Assembly (NCBI RefSeq): GCF_025506355.1
Contig: NZ_JANZYP010000002.1
Span: 232,064-296,063 of the forward strand
Direction: 5' to 3'
DNA length: 64,000 nucleotides
Source: Sphaerisporangium corydalis
GTDB taxonomy: Bacteria > Actinomycetota > Actinomycetes > Streptosporangiales > Streptosporangiaceae
Shown: in pieces, positions 43,709-51,773 of the stretch
Layout of the letters: every line of letters begins with the position of its first letter
How positions within the stretch are numbered: the first letter of the stretch is position 1
Notes under the pieces: model-generated
Database searches by the model: none
What the model was told of the DNA's origin: nothing
The model's input: the letters and a program-made list of their open reading frames with translations, nothing else
Made by a program: the position numbers and the translations under genes

Positions 43709-44383
43709 GTGGTCGAATCGACGCCGAGAGCGCGTGGGGGAGAAAAGACCCGGGATGTCATCGTCGAGACGGCCCTGCGCCTTTTCCGGGAGCGGGGGTA
43801 CGAGGCGACGACCATGCGGGCCATAGCGGCCGAGGCGGGTGTCTCCGTTGGCAACGCCTACTACTACTTCGCCTCCAAGGAGCAGCTGGTCCAGGCCTAC
43901 TACGACCGGGCGCAGGCCGAGCACGAGGCCGCCTGCCGCGAACTGCTCGCCGGCGAGCGCAGGTTCGCGGCCCGGCTGGACGGCGTGCTCCGCGCCTGGG
44001 TCCAGGTGTCGGAGCCGTACCACGGGTTCGCCGTCAAGTTCTTCAAGCACGCCTCCGAGCCCAGCAACCCGCTCAGCCCCTTCAGCGGGGAGTCGGCCCC
44101 GGCCCGCGAGGCGGCGATCGAGATCTACCGCCAGGTGGTCGAGGGCTCCGCCGACCGCATCGACGTCGAGCTGCGTGAGGAGCTCCCGGAGCTGCTGTGG
44201 CTGTCGTCCCTCGGGGTGGTGCTGTTCTGGGTGCACGACACCTCGCCGGGGTGCGAGCGCACGTACCGGCTGATCGAGGTGATGGTCCCGCTGATCGACC
44301 GGCTGGTCGGCCTGTCCCACCTGCCGGGCCTACGCGGTGTGACCAGGGACTTCATCACCGCGATGCGCGAGCTGCGCGCCTGA
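43709..44383 (+). CDS. TetR/AcrR family regulator
   Basis: 224 residues from GTG 43709. Helix-turn-helix in ATTMRAIAAEAGVSVGNAYYYFASKEQLV; a helical C-terminal half with FAVKFFKHASEPSNPLSPF. No ribosome site before the GTG; a TACAGT -10-like hexamer ends 6 bases upstream, which suggests a leaderless mRNA. A start at 43673 would add 12 residues. Divergent from the secreted-protein gene and 89 bases upstream of the LLM oxidoreductase gene, either of which it might regulate. Confidence 0.88.
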   Translation: MVESTPRARGGEKTRDVIVETALRLFRERGYEATTMRAIAAEAGVSVGNAYYYFASKEQLVQAYYDRAQAEHEAACRELLAGERRFAARLDGVLRAWVQVSEPYHGFAVKFFKHASEPSNPLSPFSGESAPAREAAIEIYRQVVEGSADRIDVELREELPELLWLSSLGVVLFWVHDTSPGCERTYRLIEVMVPLIDRLVGLSHLPGLRGVTRDFITAMRELRA

Positions 44384-44472
44384 CCCCGCGAACCCGGCCC
44401 GTGAAGATCGGGGGCGCGAAGGCGATGCGCTCCATACCGTCCGGTTGGTACGGTCGGTGCGGAGGTGGACAG

Positions 44473-45432
44473 GTGAAGCGTTGGGGAATCACGATCCCGT
44501 TCTTCGATCTCACGATGGCCGAGTCCAGGGACCTGGTGGCCGAGCTGCCGGGACTCGGTTACACCGACGCGTGGTCCGCCGAGGTCAGCGGCACCGACGG
44601 CTTCGTCCCGCTCGCTCTGGCCGCCGGCTGGGCGCCGGAGCTCCGCCTCGGCACCGCCATCATCCCGGTGTCGACCCGCGGCCCCGGGCTGCTGGCGATG
44701 TCGGCCGCCACGCTCGCCGACGTCGCGCCCGAGCGGTTCGTGCTCGGCATCGGTGCGTCGTCCCCGGTCATCGTGGAGCGCTGGAACGCGGGCGAGTTCG
44801 TCAAGCCGTACGGCAGGACGCGCGACACCCTGCGTTTCCTGCGCAGGGCGCTCGCCGGCGAGAAGGTGACAGAGAAGTACGAGACCTTCGAGGTCAGGGG
44901 CTTCAAGCTGGAACGGGCGCCCCAGGTGGCGCCGAAGATCGTGCTGGCCGCCCTGCGCCCCCGCATGCTGCGCCTCGCGGCCGAGGAGGCCGACGGCGCC
45001 ATCACCAACTGGCTCTCCCCGCAGGACGTGCGCAAGGTGCGGGCCGAGACGGGTCCGGAGACCGAGCTGATCGCCCGGCTGTTCGTGTGCGTGAGCGAGG
45101 ACGTCGACAGGGTGCGCGCCCTGGGCAGGCGCATGCTGGCGGCGTACCTGACCGTGCCGGTGTACGCGGCCTTCCACGACTGGCTCGGCCGGGGTGAGAT
45201 CCTGCGCCCGATGCACGAGGCCTGGGCGGCGGGCGACCGCCAGGCGGCGCTCAAGGCCATCCCGGACGAGGTCGTGGACGATCTCGTCGTGCACGGTGAC
45301 GCGGCGACCTGCCGGGCGCGGATCCGGGAGTACGTCGCCAACGGCCTGACGACGCCCGTGCTGGCGCCGATCCCTGACGGTGAGGTCTCCATCCCCCAGG
45401 CCGTGCGGGAACTGGCCCCCGAGGCGTCCTGA
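44473..45432 (+). CDS. LLM-class F420-dependent oxidoreductase
   Basis: 319 residues, luciferase-like TIM barrel; begins KRWGITIPFFDLTMAESRDLVAELPGLGYTDAWSAEVSG and has RLGTAIIPVSTRGPGLLAMSAATLADVAPERFVLGIGASSP, the F420-binding layout of this class. GGAGGT lies 6 bases before GTG 44473. Upstream TACCGTCC and GGTACGGTC form an imperfect dyad that could be a TetR site. Substrate unknown. Confidence 0.9.
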   Translation: MKRWGITIPFFDLTMAESRDLVAELPGLGYTDAWSAEVSGTDGFVPLALAAGWAPELRLGTAIIPVSTRGPGLLAMSAATLADVAPERFVLGIGASSPVIVERWNAGEFVKPYGRTRDTLRFLRRALAGEKVTEKYETFEVRGFKLERAPQVAPKIVLAALRPRMLRLAAEEADGAITNWLSPQDVRKVRAETGPETELIARLFVCVSEDVDRVRALGRRMLAAYLTVPVYAAFHDWLGRGEILRPMHEAWAAGDRQAALKAIPDEVVDDLVVHGDAATCRARIREYVANGLTTPVLAPIPDGEVSIPQAVRELAPEAS

Positions 45433-45595
45433 CGCCGTCCGGGGCACGGGATGCCGCGCCGGCGAAGCTCCTGCCAGGGGCGGAACTCCGCGTGCCGCGC
45501 CGGACGTTATCGGGGTGCGTGGCAGGGTAGTGGAGCGCGGTCAGGAGGTCCGACCGTGCGCGCGTCACCGTGGGCACAGACGGAGGTGGCCGATC

Positions 45596-45934
45596 ATGGG
45601 CAAGACTGGGCGGGCGACCGCGGCGTATCGCGCCTACAAGGACGTGAGCAGGCCCGGATCGCCGGGTCTGATGGCTCGGATCAAGGCGTTTCCGAGGATG
45701 ATCGGCGGCTCGATGCGCGGCGAGTACCGCGACCTCGGCAAGGGCAAGCTCGCGATGATGGGGCTCGGCGTCCTGTACATCGTGTCCCCGTTCGACATCG
45801 TCCCCGACTTCCTGCCGCTGATCGGCGTGACCGACGACTTCGGCGTGTTCCTGTGGCTGATGAGCTCCCTGCTCGGCGAGAGCGGTCGCTACCTCGACTG
45901 GGAGCACAAGAAGGTGCGCGGCGAGGTCGTCTAG
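45596..45934 (+). CDS. YkvA/DUF1232 family membrane protein
   Basis: 112 residues; the hallmark YIVSPFDIVPDFLPLIGVTDDFGVF appears after a basic N-terminal half. One or two membrane-associated helices. GGAGG lies 9 bases before the ATG. Family function unclear; members often accompany stress or membrane genes. Alone between the LLM gene and a convergent amidohydrolase. Confidence 0.92.
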   Translation: MGKTGRATAAYRAYKDVSRPGSPGLMARIKAFPRMIGGSMRGEYRDLGKGKLAMMGLGVLYIVSPFDIVPDFLPLIGVTDDFGVFLWLMSSLLGESGRYLDWEHKKVRGEVV

Positions 45935-46011
45935 CGACGGCCGTACCCGATCCAGGCGGTGGCCCCGGCCCGGGTGGTGCGCCCGGCCCGGGTCACGGCG
46001 GTGGACCGCTC

Positions 46012-47208
46012 CTAGAGCTCTTCCCTGAGCAGCCAGGCGCGCGAGGGCAGGGGATGGCCGAACAGGCGCGCCGCGTTCCCGTACGCGACCCTGGAGATGT
46101 CGGCGGGCGGCAGGCTGCCGAGGTTGCGCGCCAGCGCCTGCTGGACGTCCGGCCATGTGGAGTCGGACCGGGGGTACCCGCTTTCGAGCAGGACGTGCTC
46201 CAGCCCCACGGCCAGGCGCACGCCGGACAGCGCGTAGTCGTCCAGGGTGCCGAAGTAGAAGTTGCGGCGGAGCACCTCGCTGGGCTTGAGCCCGCCCTCC
46301 CAGGTCGCCTCGCCCGCCACGGGGTGGTCGAGGGCGTAGTCGGCGCGGGCGGCCAGCATGGGCAGCCACCCGACGCCGCCCTCGACGATGAGGATGCGCA
46401 GCTTGGGGAAGCGCAGCGGCACCCCCGACCACAGCCAGTCGGCGCAGGCGAACATCGCGCTCGCCGGGATCATCGTGGTGATGGCCTCGATCGGGGTGTC
46501 CGGCGAGGGCACCGGCGACCAGGACGAGGCGCCGGTGTGCAGGCAGACGACCGTGCCGGTCTCCTCGCACGCGGCGAAGAACGGGTCCCAGTGGCCGGTG
46601 TGGATGGACGGCAGGCGCAGCCGCGTCGGGAACTCGGGGAAGACCACGGCCTTGAAGCCGCGCGCCGCGTTGGCCCGGACCTCCTTGGCCGCGACCTCGA
46701 CGTCGGGGAGCCAGGGAAGCTGCAGGGCGATGATGCGCTCGGGGTAGGTGCCGGCCCACACGTCGCAGTGCCAGTCGTTCCACGCGCGGGTGAGGGCCAG
46801 GCCGAGGTCCTGGTCGCGGGTCTTGGCGAAGGCCATGCCGGACTGGACGGCGAGCATGCCGGGGAAGCTCAGCGCCGCCCAGACGCCGGCGATGTCCATG
46901 TCGGCGATGCGGGCCTCGATGTCGTGGCAGCCGGGCCGCATCTCCTCGAACCGCACCGGGTCGAGGGTCCACTGGTCGCGCGGCAGGCCGGCGCCGGCGT
47001 CCATGCCGGCGCACGCGTAGGTGCCGCCGCCGTAGCGCCACACCTGGTGGGCCGCCTCGGTCTCCACGACCTTCGGGGCGAGGTCGACGTACTTGTCGGG
47101 AAGTCTGCCGTCGAACAGGTCCGGCGGCTCGATCAGGTGATCGTCGACGCTGATGATCACATAATCTCGCCGCCTCGGCTCTGGGTCAGGGGGCAGCGAT
47201 GTGTTCAC
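46012..47208 (-). CDS. Amidohydrolase family protein (amidohydrolase-2 type)
   Basis: About 398 residues from GTG 47208: metal-dependent TIM barrel. Begins VIISVDDHLIEPPDLF, the usual start in which an HxH motif is often reduced; includes WAALSFPG, FKAVVFPEFPTRL, the middle HTGHWDPFFAACEETGTVVCLHTGAS with conserved His residues and ESGYPRSDSTWPD with the late Asp. This group includes decarboxylases and hydrolases of aromatic or lactone compounds. The frame continues to 47343, but no similarity or ribosome site supports that. Substrate unknown. Confidence 0.87.
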   Translation of the reverse strand: MNTSLPPDPEPRRRDYVIISVDDHLIEPPDLFDGRLPDKYVDLAPKVVETEAAHQVWRYGGGTYACAGMDAGAGLPRDQWTLDPVRFEEMRPGCHDIEARIADMDIAGVWAALSFPGMLAVQSGMAFAKTRDQDLGLALTRAWNDWHCDVWAGTYPERIIALQLPWLPDVEVAAKEVRANAARGFKAVVFPEFPTRLRLPSIHTGHWDPFFAACEETGTVVCLHTGASSWSPVPSPDTPIEAITTMIPASAMFACADWLWSGVPLRFPKLRILIVEGGVGWLPMLAARADYALDHPVAGEATWEGGLKPSEVLRRNFYFGTLDDYALSGVRLAVGLEHVLLESGYPRSDSTWPDVQQALARNLGSLPPADISRVAYGNAARLFGHPLPSRAWLLREEL

Positions 47209-47525
47209 AGGGAAAACCGTATGCCGCAGGAATAACACGAGACAAGCTGGGAGGTCTCCGGTTGGTATCCGTTGCCGGCCCGCCGGGTGTCGGGCGTCGT
47301 CAGAGCCCTTACCTGAAATCGTGACGATTCCGACAATAAGCATGTCATGGGGCGATGACCTGTGTGGCCGATGTCATCGGCGCCTCCGGTTCCGTCAACC
47401 GACGTTCCACCGAAACGTTACGGGTGCCACGGACCTCGCGCGCCGCGTACGGCCGGTTCGGTCGCGCCGGTCCAGGGGCGCCGGGTCACGTACGGCCGGT
47501 CCGCCCCGCGCCGCGTACGGCCGGT
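47209..47525. repeat. Intergenic region with three CGTACGGCCGGT repeats
   Basis: 317 bases without a gene. CGTACGGCCGGT occurs at 47446, 47489 and 47514, the last ending at the SURF1 stop codon; two copies share a longer GCGCCGCGTACGGCCGGTTC context. No function evident; may be a small dispersed repeat. Confidence 0.5.
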
Positions 47526-48323
47526 TCAGTGGCCGGGGGCCGGGACCGCGCCCGAGGCCGTGGTGGACTCCCGCTCCGTCTGGAGGTCGCGGGCCTCGCG
47601 GCGGATCAGCATGATCCACCCGCCGATGGCGATGCCGATGAACAACCACCACTGCACCCCGTAGGCCAGGTTGAGCCCGCCGCCCCCGCCGACGTCGGGC
47701 TCGGGGACGGGCTCGGGAGCCGTCGCGGAGGCCGGCCGCTGCGCGGTCAGCTCGACGTACCCGCCGAACAGTTCGTACGGCATCCCCTTGCCGATGCCGG
47801 GGGTGTCGATCAGCAGTACCTGGCGCGGCGGGAGGCCGGGGCGGTCGTTGATGCCGGTGCTGTCCTCGGTCTCGGACTGGCGTAGCCGCCCAGTGACAGT
47901 TACCTCACCGAGAGGCGCGGGCGGGACCTCCGGAGGGGTCTCCGCGGTCGGTCCCATCGGCACCCAGCCGCGGTTGACGACGACGGCGGTGCCGTCCGCG
48001 GTGACCAGGGGCGTGAGCACGAAGAAGCCGGGCTGGCCGTTCTGCACGCGGCGCCGTACGAGCAGCTCGTGGGCCGGGTCGAAGTGGCCGGACGCCGTGA
48101 CGCCGCGGAACCTGACCGAGGCGGGCACCGTGCCGCCCGGGGTGTCCAGGCTGGTCAGCGCCACCGGGGCCGCCGCGAGGTTGCCGGTCGCCAGTGAGCT
48201 CGACGCGGACCGCTCCTCATATCGCCCGAACTGCCATCGGCCCAGGAGGACGAACGAGGGGATGAGTACGAGGACCAGCAGGTGGAACGCCAGCCAGCGA
48301 GGCCTCAGGAGGAACCGGTACAC
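47526..48323 (-). CDS. SURF1 family cytochrome oxidase assembly protein
   Basis: 265 residues: N-terminal membrane helix (WLAFHLLVLVLIPSFVLLGRWQFGRYEER), an extracytoplasmic beta-rich domain with the family sequence VRRRVQNGQPGFFVLTPLVTADGTAVVVNRGWVP, and a second helix (YGVQWWLFIGIAIGGWIMLIRREARD). Helps insert haem into the aa3-type oxidase. In actinobacteria it is commonly unlinked to oxidase genes, as here. Confidence 0.95.
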   Translation of the reverse strand: MYRFLLRPRWLAFHLLVLVLIPSFVLLGRWQFGRYEERSASSSLATGNLAAAPVALTSLDTPGGTVPASVRFRGVTASGHFDPAHELLVRRRVQNGQPGFFVLTPLVTADGTAVVVNRGWVPMGPTAETPPEVPPAPLGEVTVTGRLRQSETEDSTGINDRPGLPPRQVLLIDTPGIGKGMPYELFGGYVELTAQRPASATAPEPVPEPDVGGGGGLNLAYGVQWWLFIGIAIGGWIMLIRREARDLQTERESTTASGAVPAPGH

Positions 48324-48504
48324 GTTCTCAGCCTAGGCAGGCCGGTGGGCGGTCGGTGACCCGCCCGTGGCACCGCGCTCTCAGGCGCGGCGGGGACGCG
48401 GAAACCGCGCGATCATGATCTTTTGGAACCGCTCGCGGACGGCTGGAGCATGCCGTACGGTCGTGTGGATTCCTCCGCCCTGGCCTCCGGGAGCCCTTCC
48501 AGAC

Positions 48505-49155
48505 ATGACCACGCCCACGTTCGCGCTGCCCGCCGCCGAGCGGCATCCGGCGTTGCCCAGGATCCCCGTCCTGATCCGGCACGCGGTGCCTCGCGTGCTG
48601 GAGGGCATGATCCTTCCGGTGGCCGTGTTCTACGCAGGACTGCTGGTCGCGGGCATCCACGGCGGGCTCGTCATGGCGGTGGGCTGGGTGTACGGCGGGG
48701 TCGCGCTGCGGCTGGTCAGGCGCAAGGCCGTCCCCGGCACCGTCCTGCTGGCGATGCTGGCGATCACCGTGCGCGCGGCGCTCGCGCTGGTCACCGGCGA
48801 CGTCGTGATCTACTTCCTGCAGCCGACGCTCGGGGTGTTCTGCGCGAGCCTGGCGTTCCTGACCACGGCCGCCGCGCCGCGCCCGCTGATCCAGCGGGTG
48901 ACCACCGACCTCGTGCCGCTGCCCGACCACCTGATCCACGATCCCCGCATGCGCCGGTTCTTCGTGCGCCTGTCGCTGCTGTGGGGCGCCGTGCAGTTCG
49001 TGAACGGTTCACTCAGCCTGTGGCTGTTGTTCAGCGAGTCGATCGAGACCTACCTGATCGTCAGGACGGCGGCGGTGGCCGTGCTCATGGTCCTGGCGGC
49101 GGGGGCGTCGCTGCTCGCCTTCAAGCGCGTGCTCGGGTCCATGCAGCTGGCCTGA
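48505..49155 (+). CDS. VC0807-like multi-pass membrane protein
   Basis: 216 residues, about six hydrophobic segments; begins MTTPTFALPAAERHPALPRIPVLIRHAVPRVLEG and contains PVAVFYAGLLVAGIHGGLVMAVGWVYGGVALRLVRRKAVPG, the pattern of the VC0807/septation-protein-like family. Function unknown. The frame upstream of ATG 48505 is out of family. Convergent with the HxlR-type gene. Confidence 0.8.
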   Translation: MTTPTFALPAAERHPALPRIPVLIRHAVPRVLEGMILPVAVFYAGLLVAGIHGGLVMAVGWVYGGVALRLVRRKAVPGTVLLAMLAITVRAALALVTGDVVIYFLQPTLGVFCASLAFLTTAAAPRPLIQRVTTDLVPLPDHLIHDPRMRRFFVRLSLLWGAVQFVNGSLSLWLLFSESIETYLIVRTAAVAVLMVLAAGASLLAFKRVLGSMQLA

Positions 49156-49226
49156 CCCGCGTGCCTGGCCGGGCCCGACCCGTGTGCCCTGGCGCCGGTC
49201 GGCCACGCGGGCGCCGGGACGTGGCG

Positions 49227-49718
49227 CTAGCCGGCCATGCGGGCGCCGGGACCGAACCGCGGGGTGACCTCGCGGGGCGAGGCCACCTCGTGGTCGTCCG
49301 CGCAGCGCAGGTACGCCCCGACAGGGGACCCGCACCCCCGGTGGGTGAGCACGATCGCCGGGCCTTCGGGGTCGGCCGTGTAGTGGTCGCCCCACTGCAT
49401 GAGGCTGACCATGATCGGGTAGAGGTCGAGGCCCTTCTGGGTGAGGCGGTACTCGTCACGCTGCCGGCTGCCGGGCTCGCGGTAGGGCACCTTGCGCAGC
49501 AGGCCCTCCTCGACCAGCCTGGCCAGCCGCGCGCTGAGCACCTGCCGGGGCGCCCCGGTGCCGGTCTGCATGTCGGCGAACCGGCGTACCCCGTTGAACG
49601 CCTCTCTCAGCACGAGCAACGTCCACTTCTCGCCGATGACGGCGAGGGTCCGTTCGATCGAGCAGTTCTGCACCCGGTGGGGAAGCGGGTCGGTCATGGT
49701 GGCATCGTAGGCGCTCAT
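49227..49718 (-). CDS. HxlR-family winged-helix regulator
   Basis: 163 residues; NCSIERTLAVIGEKWTLLVLREAFNGVRRFADMQTGTGAPRQVLSARLARLVEEGLL is the typical HxlR core with the conserved N-terminal Cys. GGAGGG lies 7 bases before ATG 49718, which decides against an upstream in-frame start. Divergent from a GNAT gene; a shared gap contains AGTCT/AGACT half-sites around a TTGACA. Usually represses a divergent detoxification gene. Confidence 0.92.
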   Translation of the reverse strand: MSAYDATMTDPLPHRVQNCSIERTLAVIGEKWTLLVLREAFNGVRRFADMQTGTGAPRQVLSARLARLVEEGLLRKVPYREPGSRQRDEYRLTQKGLDLYPIMVSLMQWGDHYTADPEGPAIVLTHRGCGSPVGAYLRCADDHEVASPREVTPRFGPGARMAG

Positions 49719-49784
49719 TTTTCGTCCCTCCAACGCCGCTAAGTCTAGTTGACAGACTCAGCTGGACTAGGGGAGGCTGAGTCC

Positions 49785-50318
49785 ATGATGCGAACTCAGG
49801 TGGAGGCTCCACCGGTCTCCGTCCCGGCGGTCACGGCGATCGAGTTACGGCCCGCGCGGATGGACGACGAGCAGCGGGTGAGGGCGTTCGTGGAGGCCCT
49901 TTCCCTGAAGAGCCAGACCCTGCGGTTCTTCGCCGGGCTCACCCGGCCGGACGCGCGCCTCGTCCGTTCCATGATCATGATCGACGAGCGCCGCGACGTC
50001 CTGCTGGCCGTGGACGGCGATCAGCGCGTCGTCGGCCACGCGATGAGCTTCCGGCGGAGCGACGCGACCGAGATCGCGGTCGTGGTCGCCGACGAGTGGC
50101 AGGGGCTCGGGCTCGGCTCCCGTCTGGTGGGGACGCTGCTGCGCCGGGCCGTGGCGCGGGGGGCGGTCATGGTGGGCATGGACGTCATGGGGGACAACCG
50201 CAAGGTCCTGTCCATCATCAAGCGGTGGTGGCCGGACGCGCAGGTGCGCATCGAGTCGGGGACGGTCGAGATCCTCGCCAGGATCGGCCGTGGCGAGGGG
50301 CCGGGCGGCGTCGTCTAG
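49785..50318 (+). CDS. GNAT family N-acetyltransferase
   Basis: 177 residues. Acetyl-CoA-binding segment IAVVVADEWQGLGLGSRLVGTLLRRAVARG is clear. GGAGG precedes two adjacent ATG codons (49785, 49788). Resembles the acetyltransferase domains fused to or regulating acyl-CoA synthetases, but stands alone here. Divergent from the HxlR gene and 57 bases upstream of a TetR gene. Confidence 0.85.
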   Translation: MMRTQVEAPPVSVPAVTAIELRPARMDDEQRVRAFVEALSLKSQTLRFFAGLTRPDARLVRSMIMIDERRDVLLAVDGDQRVVGHAMSFRRSDATEIAVVVADEWQGLGLGSRLVGTLLRRAVARGAVMVGMDVMGDNRKVLSIIKRWWPDAQVRIESGTVEILARIGRGEGPGGVV

Positions 50319-50340
50319 GATTGGGTCCACCGCACAGTTT

Positions 50341-50357
50341 GCAGAACAAGGTTCTGC
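50341..50357. promoter_or_regulatory. TetR operator, perfect palindrome
   Basis: GCAGAAC-AAG-GTTCTGC: exact 7-base arms, centre 27 bases before the following TetR start codon. Almost certainly an autoregulatory site. Confidence 0.75.
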
Positions 50358-50375
50358 TGAGCGACCATTGACGGT

Positions 50376-50966
50376 GTGAAGAGCGCGAAGAACGGGCGAG
50401 ACGGCCGGACCAGGATCATCGAGGGCGCGCTGCGCCGCTTCAGCCAGGACGGGGTCTCCGCAACGACGCTCGCCAGCCTCCGCCAGGAGAGCGGCGTCAG
50501 CGTCGGAAGTTTCTACCATCACTTCGCCAGCAAGGAACACGTCTTCGGGGTGCTCTACTCCGAGATCCAGAACATGTACCAGCAGACCTTCGTCGAGGAG
50601 CTGTTCCGGCACGACAGCGCCCAGGGCGGCATCGAGGCGATCGTGGCCATGCACATGGCGTGGTGCGGCGAGCACCCCGAGCGGGCCCGCATCCTGATCA
50701 GCGAGCGCCCGCCCCGGCGTGACGAGCCGGGCGGCCCCGAGGTCGCCGAGGCGCGCCGCGCGTTCTTCCGCCAGGTCTCCGACTGGTGGCGCCCCCACAT
50801 GAAGGCCGACGTGCTGCGGCCGGTGCATCCGACGATGTGTTACGTCCTGTGGCTCGGCCCCGCCACCGAGATGTGCCGGTTGTGGTTCGCGGGCGCGCAC
50901 CAGCCCACCGAAGAGGAGATCAAGTCCCTCTGCGAGGCCGCCTGGCACAGCCTCCGTCTCGCCTGA
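50376..50966 (+). CDS. TetR/AcrR family regulator
   Basis: 196 residues: HTH in ATTLASLRQESGVSVGSFYHHFASKEHVF and a C-terminal ligand domain (GGIEAIVAMHMAWCGEHPERARILISERPP). GTG 50376 (an overlapping GTG lies 2 bases upstream in another frame). The perfect palindrome just upstream indicates self-repression. No enzyme gene follows on this strand; the adjacent GNAT gene or distant genes may be targets. Confidence 0.92.
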   Translation: MKSAKNGRDGRTRIIEGALRRFSQDGVSATTLASLRQESGVSVGSFYHHFASKEHVFGVLYSEIQNMYQQTFVEELFRHDSAQGGIEAIVAMHMAWCGEHPERARILISERPPRRDEPGGPEVAEARRAFFRQVSDWWRPHMKADVLRPVHPTMCYVLWLGPATEMCRLWFAGAHQPTEEEIKSLCEAAWHSLRLA

Positions 50967-50988
50967 CGATGGGAGCGCGGTACGGGGA

Positions 50989-51291
50989 TCAGATCAGCTG
51001 GCGGAGGCGGGTGGGGACGCGCCAGACCTCGTGGTCGAGCGATATGTCCAGGCGCAGGTCCTGGCGCTGGCGGCGGAGGCCGGGGACCTGGAAGCGGTCG
51101 GAGACGTCGAAGCGCCCTCGGCGCGGGTAGCCGAAGCCGATGGCGCCGGGCAGGACCCGCAGATCGTCCCGGTTGCCGCAGCGGGGGCAGGTCCAGGCGA
51201 CGAGGTCCATGCCGCGGTTGTAGTCGTGGCAGGCGAGGAAGTATTCGTCCGGCTGGAATCTGGACTCGCAGGCGAAACACGGGATCAACAT
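50989..51291 (-). CDS. Zinc-ribbon protein of unknown function, 100 aa
   Basis: Two Cys pairs, CFACES near residue 5 and CPRCGN near 34, followed by a basic C-terminal half (GFGYPRRGRFDVSDRFQVPGLRRQRQ). Looks like a small DNA- or protein-binding zinc ribbon. GGAG lies 9 bases before ATG 51291. About 150 bp upstream is an 11-bp-period direct repeat of the SARP-box type. Not recognised further. Confidence 0.75.
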   Translation of the reverse strand: MLIPCFACESRFQPDEYFLACHDYNRGMDLVAWTCPRCGNRDDLRVLPGAIGFGYPRRGRFDVSDRFQVPGLRRQRQDLRLDISLDHEVWRVPTRLRQLI

Positions 51292-51773
51292 CAAGATCCG
51301 CTCCTTGAACATCTGGTGCGGGTGGCTTACGCCCCAGTCGTATCTCTACCCGCTTAACCGCTGCTTGCGAACCACTTGAATGTCCGGGGCTCCAGGTCGT
51401 CTATCCGGCGCCCGACCTGCGGCTTTGTCGCAGATTTGGTGATATTGATCCGGCGTTGATCCGATATTGAGCGCCCGCCGCGAGCCTGTTCTCGTAGGTA
51501 CGGAGCTTGGGGGGTTCCGGTTCCGTGCCGACGTCCGGCCGGTCGTCATCAGTGAGGCGACCGGCCGTCGCGAAGCGCCTCCGGTAGGCACCGGGCCCCC
51601 TGGCGCTGAGCGGCGGCGGGCGACCGGCCGGGCACTCAGAACAACACATAGATGGATCTATACACCCATAGGCGACCGACCGAGACGTTGAACGGGATCA
51701 CGGTGACAATAAGGTGATAAATCACGTTTGGATGACGCGATTAGACGACGACCCCTTCGGAGGGGTCCGCGAG
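51292..51773. other. Intergenic region between zinc-ribbon gene and SARP gene
   Basis: 482 bases without a convincing gene. Holds the 11-bp-period array at 51444-51471 and ATAGATGGATCTAT (51649-51662), a perfect 6-base inverted repeat with a 2-base centre. Confidence 0.5.
51444..51471. promoter_or_regulatory. SARP-box-like direct repeats upstream of the zinc-ribbon gene
   Basis: ATTGAT 51444, GTTGAT 51455 and ATTGAG 51466: hexamers exactly 11 bp apart. SARP regulators bind direct repeats of this period; a SARP gene ends 300 bp away. Confidence 0.6.

Noticed and set aside
51467..51691. 74-codon plus-strand frame between the zinc-ribbon and SARP genes
   Set aside because: No ribosome site and no recognisable protein; it overlaps the direct-repeat array.
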